Assembly: GCA_003166865.1 (NCBI GenBank)
Contig: PMUP01000057.1
Span: 1 to 60,374, forward strand
Length of the DNA: 60,374 bases
Origin: Bryobacterales bacterium
GTDB taxonomy: Bacteria; Acidobacteriota; Terriglobia; Bryobacterales; Bryobacteraceae
Direction of reading: 5' to 3'
Position numbers and translations under genes: made by a program. A model generated the notes under the pieces. That model made no database searches. It saw only the letters and a list, made by a program, of their open reading frames with translations, and was not told where the DNA came from. Positions within the stretch are counted from its first letter, which is position 1; each line of letters opens with the position of its first letter. Positions 7,548 through 16,497 of this stretch are shown piece after piece.

Positions 7548-8216
7548 ATGATTCGAATTCTCATTGCCGACGACCACCCCATTGTCCGGGATGGTCTAAA
7601 GAAACTCCTTAGTCTGGAGGAGGACTTCCAGATCGTGGGAGAAGCGTCCGACGGTTGCGAGGTTTTGGACCGGGTCCAGGAACTGGATCCGGACGTGTTG
7701 CTGCTTGATTTGCGCATGCCCAACCTGGATGGGCTTTCGGCGCTGCAGGCGCTACAGCAGACCAACAAGCGCACGCGCGTCATCGTCCTCACGGCTTCCG
7801 AAGACAAGAACGAATTCGTGCAGGCCATGAAGCTCGGCTGTTCCGGTATCGTGCTCAAGCAAACCGCCCCCGAACTGATCGTCAAAAGCATCCGCAAAGT
7901 TCATGGCGGCGAAATCTGGCTGGATTCTCACACCACTGCGGCGGTCATGCGGCAATTCGCCGCCCCCGGCGATATTACCGGCGGTGGCGGCGGTAAGACT
8001 CGGGAGCGGTCGCCGTTGAGCCAGCGCGAGCGCGAGATCGTGCAGCTGGTCGCCCAAGGCTACAAGAACAAGGAAATGGCTGAGAAGATGTTCATTAGCG
8101 AACAGACCGTGAAGAATCACCTGCACAATATCTTCGACAAGCTGGGTGTCTCAGACCGTCTGGAACTGGCGCTGTACGCCATCCATAAAGGCCTGCACCT
8201 CACCGCCGAGCGCTAA
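7548..8216 (+). CDS. NarL/FixJ-family response regulator
   Basis: 222 residues from the chosen start. The receiver domain (1-120) has the acidic pair in IADDHP, the phosphoacceptor Asp54 in LLLDLRMPNLDG, the Thr of VIVLTASE and the Lys of VLKQTAPE. A Gly-rich linker leads to a LuxR-type helix-turn-helix (LSQREREIVQLVAQG, then ISEQTVKNHLHNIFDKLG) at the C-terminus. I chose ATG 7548 because AAGGAAAGG lies directly upstream and family members start at this point; an upstream in-frame ATG at 7461 would add 29 residues without a good ribosome site. No histidine kinase is adjacent, so this is an orphan regulator. Target genes are unknown; the pilin-like operon starts about 600 bases away on the other strand. 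Confidence 0.9.
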   Translation: MIRILIADDHPIVRDGLKKLLSLEEDFQIVGEASDGCEVLDRVQELDPDVLLLDLRMPNLDGLSALQALQQTNKRTRVIVLTASEDKNEFVQAMKLGCSGIVLKQTAPELIVKSIRKVHGGEIWLDSHTTAAVMRQFAAPGDITGGGGGKTRERSPLSQREREIVQLVAQGYKNKEMAEKMFISEQTVKNHLHNIFDKLGVSDRLELALYAIHKGLHLTAER

Positions 8217-8228
8217 TTTTCTCCCTTA

Positions 8229-8260
8229 AGCGGGCTGGCGCAAAATCGTCAGTCCGCCTT
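8229..8260 (+). terminator. Imperfect hairpin after the response regulator gene
   Basis: CGGGCTGGCG and CGTCAGTCCG can pair over ten positions with two G-U pairs around the loop CAAAAT. Only a short, mixed T/C run follows, so it is a weak candidate for an intrinsic terminator or a simple transcript-end stem. Confidence 0.3.
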
Positions 8261-8392
8261 CCCCTACTAAGCCCTCCCTTACCTTTCCCTACCATATCCC
8301 GTTCAGCAATCCCCCTCATAGGGTTTGGTACTTTCAGTCCATTGCGTACTATCGGTACTGGAATTAAAGTCCTTGCTACGGAGCTTCCAACC

Positions 8393-8800
8393 ATGCGACT
8401 GCAAATCATGCGACTGGTGCTTTCTCTCTCCCTGCTTTGTATCGGCGCAGCGGCCTCGCTGTCAGCTCAAGTGCCCCTCATGCACAAAGTCGAGCCCGAT
8501 AGCGGCAAGATCGGCTCGGTCCTCCAGATTCACGGCGTGTTTCTCGGTAAGACCAAGGTGGACGAAGTCTACCTCACCGATCACACCTTCGATATGAAAG
8601 TTAAAGTTCTTGGCCAGTCGGAGGACGTCATTGAGTTCCGCATTCCGCCCTCGGTAAAGCCCGGCCGGCTGCAGCTCCTGGTGAAAACCACGGGCCACGA
8701 GCCCATGCTGCTGGAACAGCCCGTCTTTATCACCGTGGAAGAACCGAAAGAGACGCTCGAAGCCACCACCACGACGCCTCCTGCCAACGGGACGCACTGA
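8393..8800 (+). CDS. Secreted IPT/TIG-domain protein
   Basis: 135 residues. The start at 8393 has GGAG nine bases upstream; a second ATG at 8408 follows a repeat of the same nine bases (ATGCGACTG twice) and could also be used. A signal peptide ends AASLSAQ. The mature part is a single immunoglobulin-like IPT/TIG fold: the opening VEPDSGKIGSVLQIHGVFL matches the usual P..G..G..V.I.G..F pattern, and the closing strand is VFITVEE. Such lone domains occur in the periplasm or at the surface and have no enzymatic role. A Thr-rich tail ends the protein. The next element downstream is a duplicated tail of the transglutaminase gene. The specific function is unknown. Confidence 0.75.
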   Translation: MRLQIMRLVLSLSLLCIGAAASLSAQVPLMHKVEPDSGKIGSVLQIHGVFLGKTKVDEVYLTDHTFDMKVKVLGQSEDVIEFRIPPSVKPGRLQLLVKTTGHEPMLLEQPVFITVEEPKETLEATTTTPPANGTH

Positions 8801-8807
8801 GCCACCC

Positions 8808-8920
8808 TTACTGCTACTGCTGTTGTTGTTGTTGTTGCTGTTGTTGAAGCTGAGCGGCCAATTCCGCGTCCGCGTTTTCCTCGCGCAACGCTGAAGACCA
8901 ATCCTCGCCTGCTGACCCCA
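8808..8920 (-). repeat. Duplicated 3' end of the transglutaminase gene (copy 1, orphan)
   Basis: Read on the minus strand this encodes GEDWSSALREENADAELAA followed by LQ and ten glutamines, then TAG at 8814-8816. The same sequence, with a few substitutions, ends the transglutaminase at 9662-10657 (GDDWSSALREESADAELAA, then LQ and the poly-Q). The nucleotide match, including the CAG/CAA tract, covers about 100 bases and stops near 8915. No start or upstream body is present, so copy 1 is a fragment. Together with copy 2 (9662-9768) it brackets the PEP-CTERM gene. Confidence 0.85.
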
Positions 8921-8926
8921 AAAGCC

Positions 8927-9580
8927 CTATCGCACGGCCAGGCTTCTACGGTAGAACCACCCAATAAGCACCATGCCGCACGCCGCCAGGATCAGGGTGC
9001 CGGGTATCGGCGTGGAAGGTGGGGGCGGGCCCGGCAGGGTAAAGCTTCCGACACCGCTACCGCCGATCCCAAATCCGCTGGTGAAATTTCCTGGGCAGTC
9101 TGCGCCCAACGTCCCTCCGGAAGTACAGGTAACGTTGACGAAGTTCGAGCTCTCTGTCCCAAAAGAACCACTGGCACCTGCATACGCTCCGGTCCCACCG
9201 GTGATCGTGATCCCAGCGTTGAAGGCGCCGTAATGCGAGGTAAACACGTCACCTCCACCGGTGTCCTCAAAGCTGTTCTGCAGAAATGTGATGGTCCCCG
9301 TCAGAGTGCCGCTGGGCAGCGTGACGGTAATCGGAAATGCGGTTGAGGCTGAAGTGTAGTTGATCGGCCCGATCCCTGAAAACGAGCCAAGCACCTCAGT
9401 TCCGGTGTCTGGGCCGAGGTAAAAGCCCGCCGACCCGCCAACAACGGTAAACGTAGCGGTGTTGGCGCCTGTCGAAACGCCCGCGCCAGTCGGGGAGGTG
9501 GAGAGAAATAGGTATTGTGCGTTGAGCGCAGCCGACATCCCAATTAGACAAACAGCGATAGTACAAGGTTTAAAAAGCAC
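8927..9580 (-). CDS. PEP-CTERM sorting-domain protein
   Basis: 217 residues. I chose GTG at 9580, because AGGGAAGG lies six bases upstream and the protein then begins directly with a signal peptide (ending MSAALNAQ); an ORF 14 codons longer is possible. The body is Gly/Thr/Ser-rich and beta-like, with little sequence identity to known folds. The C-terminus has the tripartite sorting signal: PIPGTL, a hydrophobic stretch (LILAACGMVLIGWF) and a basic end (YRRSLAVR). PEP-CTERM proteins are processed by an exosortase and usually go to the cell surface with exopolysaccharide. No exosortase gene lies in this window. The gene sits between two copies of a transglutaminase gene tail, so it was probably inserted there. 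Confidence 0.8.
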   Translation of the reverse strand: MLFKPCTIAVCLIGMSAALNAQYLFLSTSPTGAGVSTGANTATFTVVGGSAGFYLGPDTGTEVLGSFSGIGPINYTSASTAFPITVTLPSGTLTGTITFLQNSFEDTGGGDVFTSHYGAFNAGITITGGTGAYAGASGSFGTESSNFVNVTCTSGGTLGADCPGNFTSGFGIGGSGVGSFTLPGPPPPSTPIPGTLILAACGMVLIGWFYRRSLAVR

Positions 9581-9661
9581 GAAGTCCTTCCCTAGCAATA
9601 TGAGCTGCGCTACGCCACACACTATATCACGATGTTGTTGTTCGGGATGTCATTGTCCGGA

Positions 9662-9768
9662 TCACTGCTGCTGTTGCTGTTGTTGTTGCTGCTGGAGCTG
9701 AGCGGCCAATTCCGCGTCGGCGCTTTCCTCGCGTAACGCCGAAGACCAATCGTCGCCAGCGCCGAGTT
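9662..9768 (-). repeat. Transglutaminase 3' end, copy 2 of the duplicated tail
   Basis: The last ~100 bases of the transglutaminase gene, with a CAG/CAA tract coding ten glutamines and a TGA stop, repeat the sequence at 8808-8920 in direct orientation. Similarity ends just past the stop on one side and near 9765 on the other. Confidence 0.85.
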
Positions 9769-10657
9769 CGGACTCCAAAGGCGGCGGAGCGTCCGATGGG
9801 GCCACTCGAACCGCCACCAGCAACTGGCTATCGGCCGATCCTTTGAAGATACCCTTGGTTGGAGGCACGTCCGCGTAGTCGCGTCCCACGGCCGTCCGCA
9901 CGTGCCGCTCGCTCGCGAGCACGTTGTTGGTGGGGTCCAATCCTACCCATCCTAATCCTGGCAGCAGCGCTTCCACCCAAGCGTGCGTGGCGCCTTCGGC
10001 CGAGCGCGTCTTGTCCCCGGCTTTGTGGAACAAGTAACCGCTGACGTAGCGGCAGGGAATGCCGATGCGGCGAGCCAGGCCGATCATGATGTGCGCGAAA
10101 TCCTGGCAAACCCCCTGCCGGCTCTCAAGGGCGTCATCGATGGGCGAATCCACGCGCGTACTCTTTGGAACATATGCGATCTTGGAATACAGCGCGGCGT
10201 TGAGGTCCAGCACCAAATGCAATGGATCGCGCCGCCGGGCTCTTTGGCGCGAGTCCACACCGAGCTCCTTTTCGAACCTCTCCAGCAGCTCGCTCGACTG
10301 CCCGAAGTGGCTGGGCATCAACATCTCGTTATAATCGCCGGCTGCGATCATCTGGTCCAGCTCATCCCACGCCCCCTGACCGAGCGACACGGGCAGCGCC
10401 GGCATGGGCTGCACGTCCACCAGCGCGTCGGCGATGATAGAGAGCTGCTTGTGCCGCCCAGGGACGTCGAAGTGATGCACGGTGTTGCCAAGATAGTCCC
10501 GGTAGAACTGCACGCGCGCCCGGGGATGCACCATGAGCTGAAATGTCAGGCAGCGCTGCGGGCCGTCCGAGCGCGGCTGCATCCGCGCCTCCATGAGGCT
10601 CTCGCTCACATGCTCGCTATAGCGGAACTTCGTCAGATGGCGGATGCTGTAATACAT
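9662..10657 (-). CDS. Transglutaminase-like cysteine protease/ligase with poly-glutamine tail
   Basis: 331 residues from MYYSIRHLTKFRYSEHVSES, the usual N-terminus of this bacterial family; a longer frame exists but would overlap the upstream gene. The catalytic triad is visible as Cys184 (RQGVCQDFAH), His225 (GATHAWVEA) and Asp241 (VGLDPTNN). The C-terminal end has a run of ten glutamines encoded by mixed CAG/CAA codons, which the family does not normally have. The gene follows the alpha-E gene with an 11-base gap and forms, with the ATP-grasp gene, a widespread three-gene cluster that has been proposed to make or modify peptides. The last ~100 bases are duplicated at 8808-8920. Confidence 0.9.
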   Translation of the reverse strand: MYYSIRHLTKFRYSEHVSESLMEARMQPRSDGPQRCLTFQLMVHPRARVQFYRDYLGNTVHHFDVPGRHKQLSIIADALVDVQPMPALPVSLGQGAWDELDQMIAAGDYNEMLMPSHFGQSSELLERFEKELGVDSRQRARRRDPLHLVLDLNAALYSKIAYVPKSTRVDSPIDDALESRQGVCQDFAHIMIGLARRIGIPCRYVSGYLFHKAGDKTRSAEGATHAWVEALLPGLGWVGLDPTNNVLASERHVRTAVGRDYADVPPTKGIFKGSADSQLLVAVRVAPSDAPPPLESELGAGDDWSSALREESADAELAAQLQQQQQQQQQQ

Positions 10658-10668
10658 ATTGGAGTAGA

Positions 10669-11607
10669 TCAGACCTCGATAGCTGCCTCGATCGAGTACG
10701 TGATATAGACCTCGTGAATCGCCACGTGGATGCGGGCGCATTGCTGCTGGATATCGGCGAAGAATTCGGCCAGGCCCACCACTACTTCTTCCAGCGGCGT
10801 GAACATCAGACCCGCGCTGAGCCGGCCCGCGATCTTGGCTACGCGCGGCGACCGCCTGCTGGCCGCGGCCTGATTGATTGCCTCCAGCGAATTCTGCATC
10901 CGATCGGCCGCAAAGCGGACCGAGTGCGGAAATTCGCTGTTGAGGAGCAGGAATTCGGCCACGCGTTCCGGCCGCAGGTCGGCGGTGTAAACCTTGCAGT
11001 AGGCTTCAAACGCGGTACAGCTTCTGAGCAGCCCGATCCATTCCATGTGCTCGCCGGAATCCATGGGCTGGCCGGCCGGGAACTCGTGGAAATAGATATC
11101 GAGCAAGCGCGCGATCGCGGCGGCGCGCTCGATAAACCGCCCCACTTGGATAAACTGCCAGCCTTCGCCGTGATTCATGGTGGAATCCGTCACCCCCTGC
11201 ACCAGGTGCGAGCTTTCCAGAATCACCGCCAGAAAATCCAGCGGCTGCGACTTCCATAGGCCGGCCGATTCCAGGCGTTTGACTTCATGAAACAGCCGGT
11301 TGAGCTGCTCCCACATTTCCGAGCTGATCTGCTCGCGAACCTGGCGGGCGTTCTCGCGCGCAAATCCGATGCCGCCGGTGATTTGCCGCAGTGCGTGGGC
11401 CTGCGCGAGCGCGAACGGGTCGCTGTCGTCGGCGAACGGCCCGGTATGTCCGAGGCTCGCCAGCACGCGCAGCCACCTGCGGTCCGAGGATTTCGGACCC
11501 TGCTCCAGCATCAGGTTGAGCTGCGTGCCCAGTACTCGCGCCGTATGTTCGGCGCGTTCCAGATACCGGCTCATCCAATACAAACTGTCCGCTACTCTCG
11601 ATAGCAT
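10669..11607 (-). CDS. Alpha-E domain protein (DUF403)
   Basis: 312 residues, almost wholly alpha-helical, beginning MLSRVADSLYWMSRYLERAE, which is the signature N-terminus of the alpha-E family. This family is found next to circularly permuted ATP-grasp ligases and transglutaminases and is thought to take part with them in a peptide-ligation or modification pathway whose product is not established. The gene starts one base after the stop of the ATP-grasp gene, so the pair is very probably translated together. No membrane segment or signal peptide is seen; a cytoplasmic location is expected. Confidence 0.9.
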   Translation of the reverse strand: MLSRVADSLYWMSRYLERAEHTARVLGTQLNLMLEQGPKSSDRRWLRVLASLGHTGPFADDSDPFALAQAHALRQITGGIGFARENARQVREQISSEMWEQLNRLFHEVKRLESAGLWKSQPLDFLAVILESSHLVQGVTDSTMNHGEGWQFIQVGRFIERAAAIARLLDIYFHEFPAGQPMDSGEHMEWIGLLRSCTAFEAYCKVYTADLRPERVAEFLLLNSEFPHSVRFAADRMQNSLEAINQAAASRRSPRVAKIAGRLSAGLMFTPLEEVVVGLAEFFADIQQQCARIHVAIHEVYITYSIEAAIEV

Positions 11608-11608
11608 T

Positions 11609-13078
11609 TTATTGCAGCACCCAAGTGTCCTTGCTCCCGCCGCCTTGCGACGAATTCACCACCAGCGATCCGCTGCGCAAGGCCACACGCGTCAATCCGC
11701 CGGGCACGATGGTCACCTTGTCGCCGCACAGAATATAGGGCCGCAAGTCCACGTGCCGTGGCTCCACCTTGCCGTCGAAGAAGCACGGAGCGCGCGACAG
11801 CATCAGCGTCGGCTGCGCGATGTAGTTGCGCGGATCGGCTTCGATGAGCTGGCGAAACTCTTCGCGCTGCTCGGCGGTCGAGTGCGGCCCGATCAGCATC
11901 CCATATCCGCCCGATTCGCCCACGGCTTTGACGACATACTTTTCCAAATGATCCAGCACGTGCCGGCGCTCGGCGGGCTCGGTCAGCAAGAAGGTCTCGA
12001 CGTTGTCGAGAATGGGATCTTCGCCGAGAAAATATTTGATCAGCTTGGGGACATACGCGTACAGCGCCTTGTCGTCGGCCACGCCGGTGCCGAGCGCGTT
12101 GGCGAGCGTCACGTTGCCGGCGCGATAGGCATTAAATAATCCCGCTACGCCCAGAATGGAATCCGAGCGGAAAGCGAGGGGGTCGATAAAGTCGTCGTCC
12201 ACCCGGCGATAAATAACATCAACGCGCCGCAGCCCGCCCGTGGTGCGCATGTAGACCACGTTGTCGTGCACCACCAGGTCGCGCCCTTCCACCAGCTCGA
12301 TGCCCATTTGCCGGGCTAGATAAGTATGCTCGAAGTACGCCGAATTGTAGACGCCCGGCGTGAGCAGCACGATGTTCGGCTCGCCGCGTCCTTCCGGCGC
12401 CAGCGCGCGCAGCGTGGTCAGCAGCACTTCCGGATAATGATCGATCGGCCGGACGTCAGTGTACTGGAACAATTCGGGAAAGATCCGTTTCATGACCTGC
12501 CGCGACGTCAGCATGTAGGACACGCCGCTGGGCACGCGCAAGTTGTCCTCCAGTACGACAAAGCGCCCATCGGGAAGCCGGATCAGGTCCGTGCCCATCA
12601 CCGCGACATAAATGTTCTTGGGGGCCGTCACGCCGCGCATTTGCCTGCGAAAATGTTTGCAGCTATACACCATTTCGCGCGGCACCACGCCATCCGCCAG
12701 GCACCGGCCTTCATGGTAAATATCTCTGAGGAAGAAATTGAGCGCCGTGATGCGCTGCGTCAGTCCGCGCTCGATGGTCTCCCACTCAGCGCTGGTCAGG
12801 ATGCGCGGCAGCAAGTCGTGCGGGAAGATGCGCTCGGTGCCTTCGTCGCGGCCATACACAGTGAAGGTGATGCCCTGGTGCAGAAAAGACACGTCGGCGG
12901 CCTGTTTTTTGCGGCGCATCTCTTCCACCGGCAGGCTGAGCAGTAGCTCATACAACGCCCGATAGTGTTGTCGCGGCCGGCGCTGAGCGTCGAACATTTC
13001 GTCGAAAGCGCTGTCGAGAACGTAGCTTGAAAACGGACCGGAGGCAATGCGCGGTTCGTCGATTCCAGGAGTTGCCAT
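11609..13078 (-). CDS. Circularly permuted ATP-grasp type 2 protein
   Basis: 489 residues. The central part contains family motifs [20 protein letters not shown] and [11 protein letters not shown], and downstream [18 protein letters not shown] with the glycine-rich nucleotide-binding loop, ending in [19 protein letters not shown]. These are characteristic of circularly permuted ATP-grasp enzymes (DUF404/DUF407), which are predicted to form amide bonds using ATP. It is the first gene of the ATP-grasp, alpha-E, transglutaminase operon. The start at 13078 lies only 16 bases from the divergent methyltransferase gene. Substrate and product are unknown. Confidence 0.92.
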   Translation of the reverse strand: MATPGIDEPRIASGPFSSYVLDSAFDEMFDAQRRPRQHYRALYELLLSLPVEEMRRKKQAADVSFLHQGITFTVYGRDEGTERIFPHDLLPRILTSAEWETIERGLTQRITALNFFLRDIYHEGRCLADGVVPREMVYSCKHFRRQMRGVTAPKNIYVAVMGTDLIRLPDGRFVVLEDNLRVPSGVSYMLTSRQVMKRIFPELFQYTDVRPIDHYPEVLLTTLRALAPEGRGEPNIVLLTPGVYNSAYFEHTYLARQMGIELVEGRDLVVHDNVVYMRTTGGLRRVDVIYRRVDDDFIDPLAFRSDSILGVAGLFNAYRAGNVTLANALGTGVADDKALYAYVPKLIKYFLGEDPILDNVETFLLTEPAERRHVLDHLEKYVVKAVGESGGYGMLIGPHSTAEQREEFRQLIEADPRNYIAQPTLMLSRAPCFFDGKVEPRHVDLRPYILCGDKVTIVPGGLTRVALRSGSLVVNSSQGGGSKDTWVLQ

Positions 13079-13094
13079 GGCGTTTCCAGCTTAG

Positions 13095-13910
13095 ATGCCC
13101 AGCTTCGACGGGGAAGGACGTAACTCAGATTATCACAATTGCATAAACTGGAGATTGTTTTCCCTGCTTCTTCACCCCTCGCCCGATCGTGAGGATTTTC
13201 TGGTTGCCGAACTTCAGGAATGCGGTACGGCGGGTCTTGCGGAAGAGGCCGACGGGCTGCGGGCGTTCTTCGAAGCCAGCCAGGATGCTGAGGGGCTCGC
13301 GCGCCGCTTCGCGGAGTTTTCTCCCGAATTACGCACGGAATCACCCACCGACTGGGAGCAGATCACTCGCGAGGCCTGGCCGCCGCTCTATGTCGGCGAA
13401 CGGTTCTATCTTGTGGCACCGTGGCACGCCGAGTTAGCGGCTCCGCCGGGCCGCCTTCGTCTTGAAATTTATCCGGGCATGGCCTGCGGCACCGGCCGCC
13501 ATCCGGCGACGCAGCTCTGCTTGCAAGCCATCGAGCGTTACGTGCAACCTGGTGCGCGCGTGCTGGATGTGGGCTCGGGATCGGGCATTCTGTCGGATGC
13601 CGCCAGACTGATGGGCGCCGCTTGCGTGATCGGCTGCGACATCGATCCCAGCGCGGTTCAAATCGCCAGCGAGCGCATTCGCACCCCGATGTTTATTGGC
13701 TCAGCCGATGCCGTCCGATTTCAATGGGCCGACGTGGTCGTCGCGAACATCGACGCCGCTACGCTCGAAAGCATCGCCGGGGAACTCGCGCGCGTTCGCA
13801 AGCCCGAATCCACTCTTATACTTTCTGGTTTCCCCGGGTCCGACGTCCCCAAGTGCTTCTCGCCGAAGGAGGTTCTGCGGCTAGAAGAGTGGTGTTGCCT
13901 CGTCTGCTAG
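13095..13910 (+). CDS. PrmA-like (ribosomal protein L11) class I methyltransferase
   Basis: 271 residues from the first ATG; the true start may be some 20 codons later, since similarity to the family begins near LFSLLLHPSPDREDFLV. The Rossmann-fold methyltransferase domain has the PrmA motif PGMACGTGRHPATQLC, followed by the SAM-binding GSGSGILSDAARLMGA, the acidic loop GCDIDPSAV, and motif IV as VVANIDAATL (NxxP-like in PrmA, here without the proline). It would transfer methyl groups to L11 or a related protein. The N-terminal L11-recognition domain is short. It is convergent with the GH3 gene, and the two stop codons overlap (13907-13910). Assignment to PrmA rather than another small methyltransferase is probable. 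Confidence 0.82.
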   Translation: MPSFDGEGRNSDYHNCINWRLFSLLLHPSPDREDFLVAELQECGTAGLAEEADGLRAFFEASQDAEGLARRFAEFSPELRTESPTDWEQITREAWPPLYVGERFYLVAPWHAELAAPPGRLRLEIYPGMACGTGRHPATQLCLQAIERYVQPGARVLDVGSGSGILSDAARLMGAACVIGCDIDPSAVQIASERIRTPMFIGSADAVRFQWADVVVANIDAATLESIAGELARVRKPESTLILSGFPGSDVPKCFSPKEVLRLEEWCCLVC

Positions 13911-16495
13911 CGAGCAGTCAGCAAAGATATCGGTTTCGCAAGCGAAATCGTTCCGCGCAATCGAATGTCTTCGGCCGAGGCGCCGATCAGAATGTCGAAT
14001 TCACCGGGATCGCAGCGCCACTCTTTCGCGGCTGCATCGTAATATGCGAACGAGCGCGCGTCCAGTGACAGCACCGCGGGGCGGCCCTCGCCCGGCTTCA
14101 GATCGAGCCGGGCAAATGCTTTCAACTCCTTGGGTGGGCGGGGAACCCTGGCATGTTTCTCGCTGACGTAAACTTGCGCCACTTCCGCCCCGGGCCGGCC
14201 GCCCGTATTCTTTACATTGAACGAGACCTCGTAACGCGGATCGCGATCATCGTGCCCCGTTGCTTTGAGCGCGAGCTGACTGTATTCGAATTTGGTATAA
14301 GACAATCCGTACCCAAAAGGAAACAGCGGCTTCTTCCCGTCCCGGTCGTATCCTCTGTACCCCACAAAAACGCCATCCCGGTAGACGACATCTCGTCCAT
14401 CGCCCTGGGGATAATAACTCTCATGCGCGGGATTGTCTTCCCAGCTCCGGTCGTAAGAAATCGGCAGCCGGCCAGACGGGCTGACGTTCCCGAGCAGCAG
14501 ATCGGCCAACGCAACTCCCCCACTCTGTCCTGCGTACCACGCCTCCATTAACACCGGCACGTTATCAAGCCAGCCCCTCGTATCGACGGCGCCGCCGGAT
14601 GTGAGGACCACGATGGTGTTCTTGTTTTCGGCCGCTATGTCGCGGATGAGCTGATCCTGTCCCGGCGGCAGGCCGAACGTCCGATCCCCTCCCTCGCTCT
14701 CGGTCTCCGGATCGAAACCGGCCGCCACGATCACGGCATCAGCTTGCGCCGCCAGCTTCTTTGCGGCGGGATCGATCGCCTTGTCTTCCGCGAAAATGCC
14801 CAGCCGTAAAGCGCCGCCGAAGAAATCCGGCCTCCCGTCCGAAAACTGTTCGAAAACCACCTTGTGCGGCGCGGCCGTTAAGGGCAGCGTTGCATGGTCG
14901 ACCGTAGCCTTGCGCACCTTCCACCCGTCCATCACTAATTGTCCGTCGATGAACAAGCGATGGCCGCCGTTCTCACCCGAAGCTTGGAGGAACACTTCAA
15001 ACGGGCCTGCCGTCTCCGGGAAGTAATATCCGGTCCAACGGGTTGAAGATCCCTTGGGCCGTTGCGGCGGCGGGCCTCCCGGTGCGAAAAGCCCGGAAAG
15101 ATCCATTTCCGGCAAATCCGCCATCGTGAATCTGGGCTTCTGATTGACGTGAATCTCCGTTCGGGTCTCCACTGGAGAGCCCGCCAGATTGACGTTGTCA
15201 AAACGTTCCACCGTCAGGCCCGGCTGGGCTTTGGTGTCTGAAGTGAAGTAGCTGGTCGACATTGCCAGCCGGTTCAAGGTCGGGACCCCGCGATGGTACA
15301 GCACCTTGACATTCGCTCCGAGGGCTCGGCTCAGACCTTGCATAAATCCTACGGCCGAAAACGGCGCCACTTGAGCGCTCCCTCCGCCCACCGGAACCGC
15401 CGGGTAGGCGTCCGGGCCGATCACGGCGATATACTTGATTCGCTCCCGGTTGAGCGGCAGCAGGTTGCGCTCGTTCTTCAGCAGAACCATCCCTTCACGC
15501 GCCACCTGAAGCGCTGCTTGATCGCCTTCCCGGTTCTCTCGAGGAATGGACAAATCCGTCTGTTCGCGATCGAGCCAGCCGAATCGAACCGCCAGCCGCA
15601 AAATCCGGCGCACCTTGTCATCAATGGCCGCGACCGAGACGGTGTTGTTTTCAATCGCCGCAAGCAGGACTCGGCGGTTCATGAATCGGCCCGACGGCAT
15701 CTCCAGGTCCAGACCAGCATTCGCGGACGCCACTCCGTCGTAGGTAGACGACCAGTCCGACACCAGCACGCCATCGAACCCCCACTCTTTCTTCAAAATG
15801 CCGACATTGATGGGCGCGTTTTCGGTCATGTGCGTGCCGTTCACCAAGTTGTAGGAGTCCATGACGGCGCCCACGTGCGCCTCTTTCACCGCCGCCTCAA
15901 ACACGGGCAGATAGATCTCGCGCAGGGCCCGCTCATCGATAATCGCGTTGACGTTGTGGCGATCGTACTCGGAATTGTTGCCTAGGAAATGCTTAATGGT
16001 CGCGCTGACTCCCTGGGACTGCAGGCCATCAATGTAGGCCACCGCCAGGCGCGCTGCGAGAAATGGATCTTCGCCCAGGTACTCAAAATTCCGGCCGTTT
16101 TGAGGAGCAACATAGATGTTGACGCCCGGTCCGAGAAGGAAGTGATCGCCCCTGGCTCGCGCGTCTCTTCCGATCTGCTCTCCTTCTTTGCGGGCGAGCG
16201 CGGTATCCCAAGTGGCTGCCAGCGCGATTCCGCCGGGCATGGCGGTGGCCGGCCCGTCATTGCGCGTGCCCAAGGGCCCGTCGGACGTCTTCAAGCGGGG
16301 CAACCCGATCTGGGGCAGGGCGGACGTATAAGACGAGTCCACCCCCCCCAGAAGATCGATCTTCTGCTCGAGCGTCAAACGGCCCAAAAGTTCGTTAACC
16401 TTGGCCTCCATGTTCTGGCTTCCGGCCTGAGCACCCAAATCCGCCGCCAAGCCGCACAAAGCCAGTAGGGGGAGTCCAAAGTGAGCGATACGCAT
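13907..16495 (-). CDS. Glycoside hydrolase family 3 beta-glucosidase-like, with PA14 and fibronectin III-like domains
   Basis: 862 residues with a signal peptide ending ADLGAQ, so it is periplasmic or secreted. The GH3 N-terminal barrel shows KHF (168-170) and the catalytic nucleophile Asp247 in GVLVSDWSS. The C-terminal (alpha/beta)6 domain is interrupted by a PA14 lectin-like insert around residues 410-560 (RWTGYYFPETAGPFEVFLQASG), as in many Bgl3B-type enzymes. A fibronectin III-like domain ends the protein (VKNTGGRPGAEVAQVYV). It would release beta-linked glucosyl or xylosyl units from plant or microbial glycans. The gene starts two bases after the stop of the TonB receptor gene, so uptake and hydrolysis are co-transcribed. 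Confidence 0.93.
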   Translation of the reverse strand: MRIAHFGLPLLALCGLAADLGAQAGSQNMEAKVNELLGRLTLEQKIDLLGGVDSSYTSALPQIGLPRLKTSDGPLGTRNDGPATAMPGGIALAATWDTALARKEGEQIGRDARARGDHFLLGPGVNIYVAPQNGRNFEYLGEDPFLAARLAVAYIDGLQSQGVSATIKHFLGNNSEYDRHNVNAIIDERALREIYLPVFEAAVKEAHVGAVMDSYNLVNGTHMTENAPINVGILKKEWGFDGVLVSDWSSTYDGVASANAGLDLEMPSGRFMNRRVLLAAIENNTVSVAAIDDKVRRILRLAVRFGWLDREQTDLSIPRENREGDQAALQVAREGMVLLKNERNLLPLNRERIKYIAVIGPDAYPAVPVGGGSAQVAPFSAVGFMQGLSRALGANVKVLYHRGVPTLNRLAMSTSYFTSDTKAQPGLTVERFDNVNLAGSPVETRTEIHVNQKPRFTMADLPEMDLSGLFAPGGPPPQRPKGSSTRWTGYYFPETAGPFEVFLQASGENGGHRLFIDGQLVMDGWKVRKATVDHATLPLTAAPHKVVFEQFSDGRPDFFGGALRLGIFAEDKAIDPAAKKLAAQADAVIVAAGFDPETESEGGDRTFGLPPGQDQLIRDIAAENKNTIVVLTSGGAVDTRGWLDNVPVLMEAWYAGQSGGVALADLLLGNVSPSGRLPISYDRSWEDNPAHESYYPQGDGRDVVYRDGVFVGYRGYDRDGKKPLFPFGYGLSYTKFEYSQLALKATGHDDRDPRYEVSFNVKNTGGRPGAEVAQVYVSEKHARVPRPPKELKAFARLDLKPGEGRPAVLSLDARSFAYYDAAAKEWRCDPGEFDILIGASAEDIRLRGTISLAKPISLLTAR

Positions 16496-16497
16496 GG

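Noticed and set aside
8808-8870. CAG/CAA tract considered as a microsatellite or phase-variable repeat
   Set aside because: The codons are mixed CAG/CAA, both copies have ten glutamines, and the tract ends at a stop codon, so length change would not switch a gene on or off.
13079-13094. Shared promoter for the ATP-grasp and PrmA-like genes
   Set aside because: The 16-base gap is too short to hold two promoters; promoters must lie inside the neighbouring coding sequences or the methyltransferase start must be further downstream.
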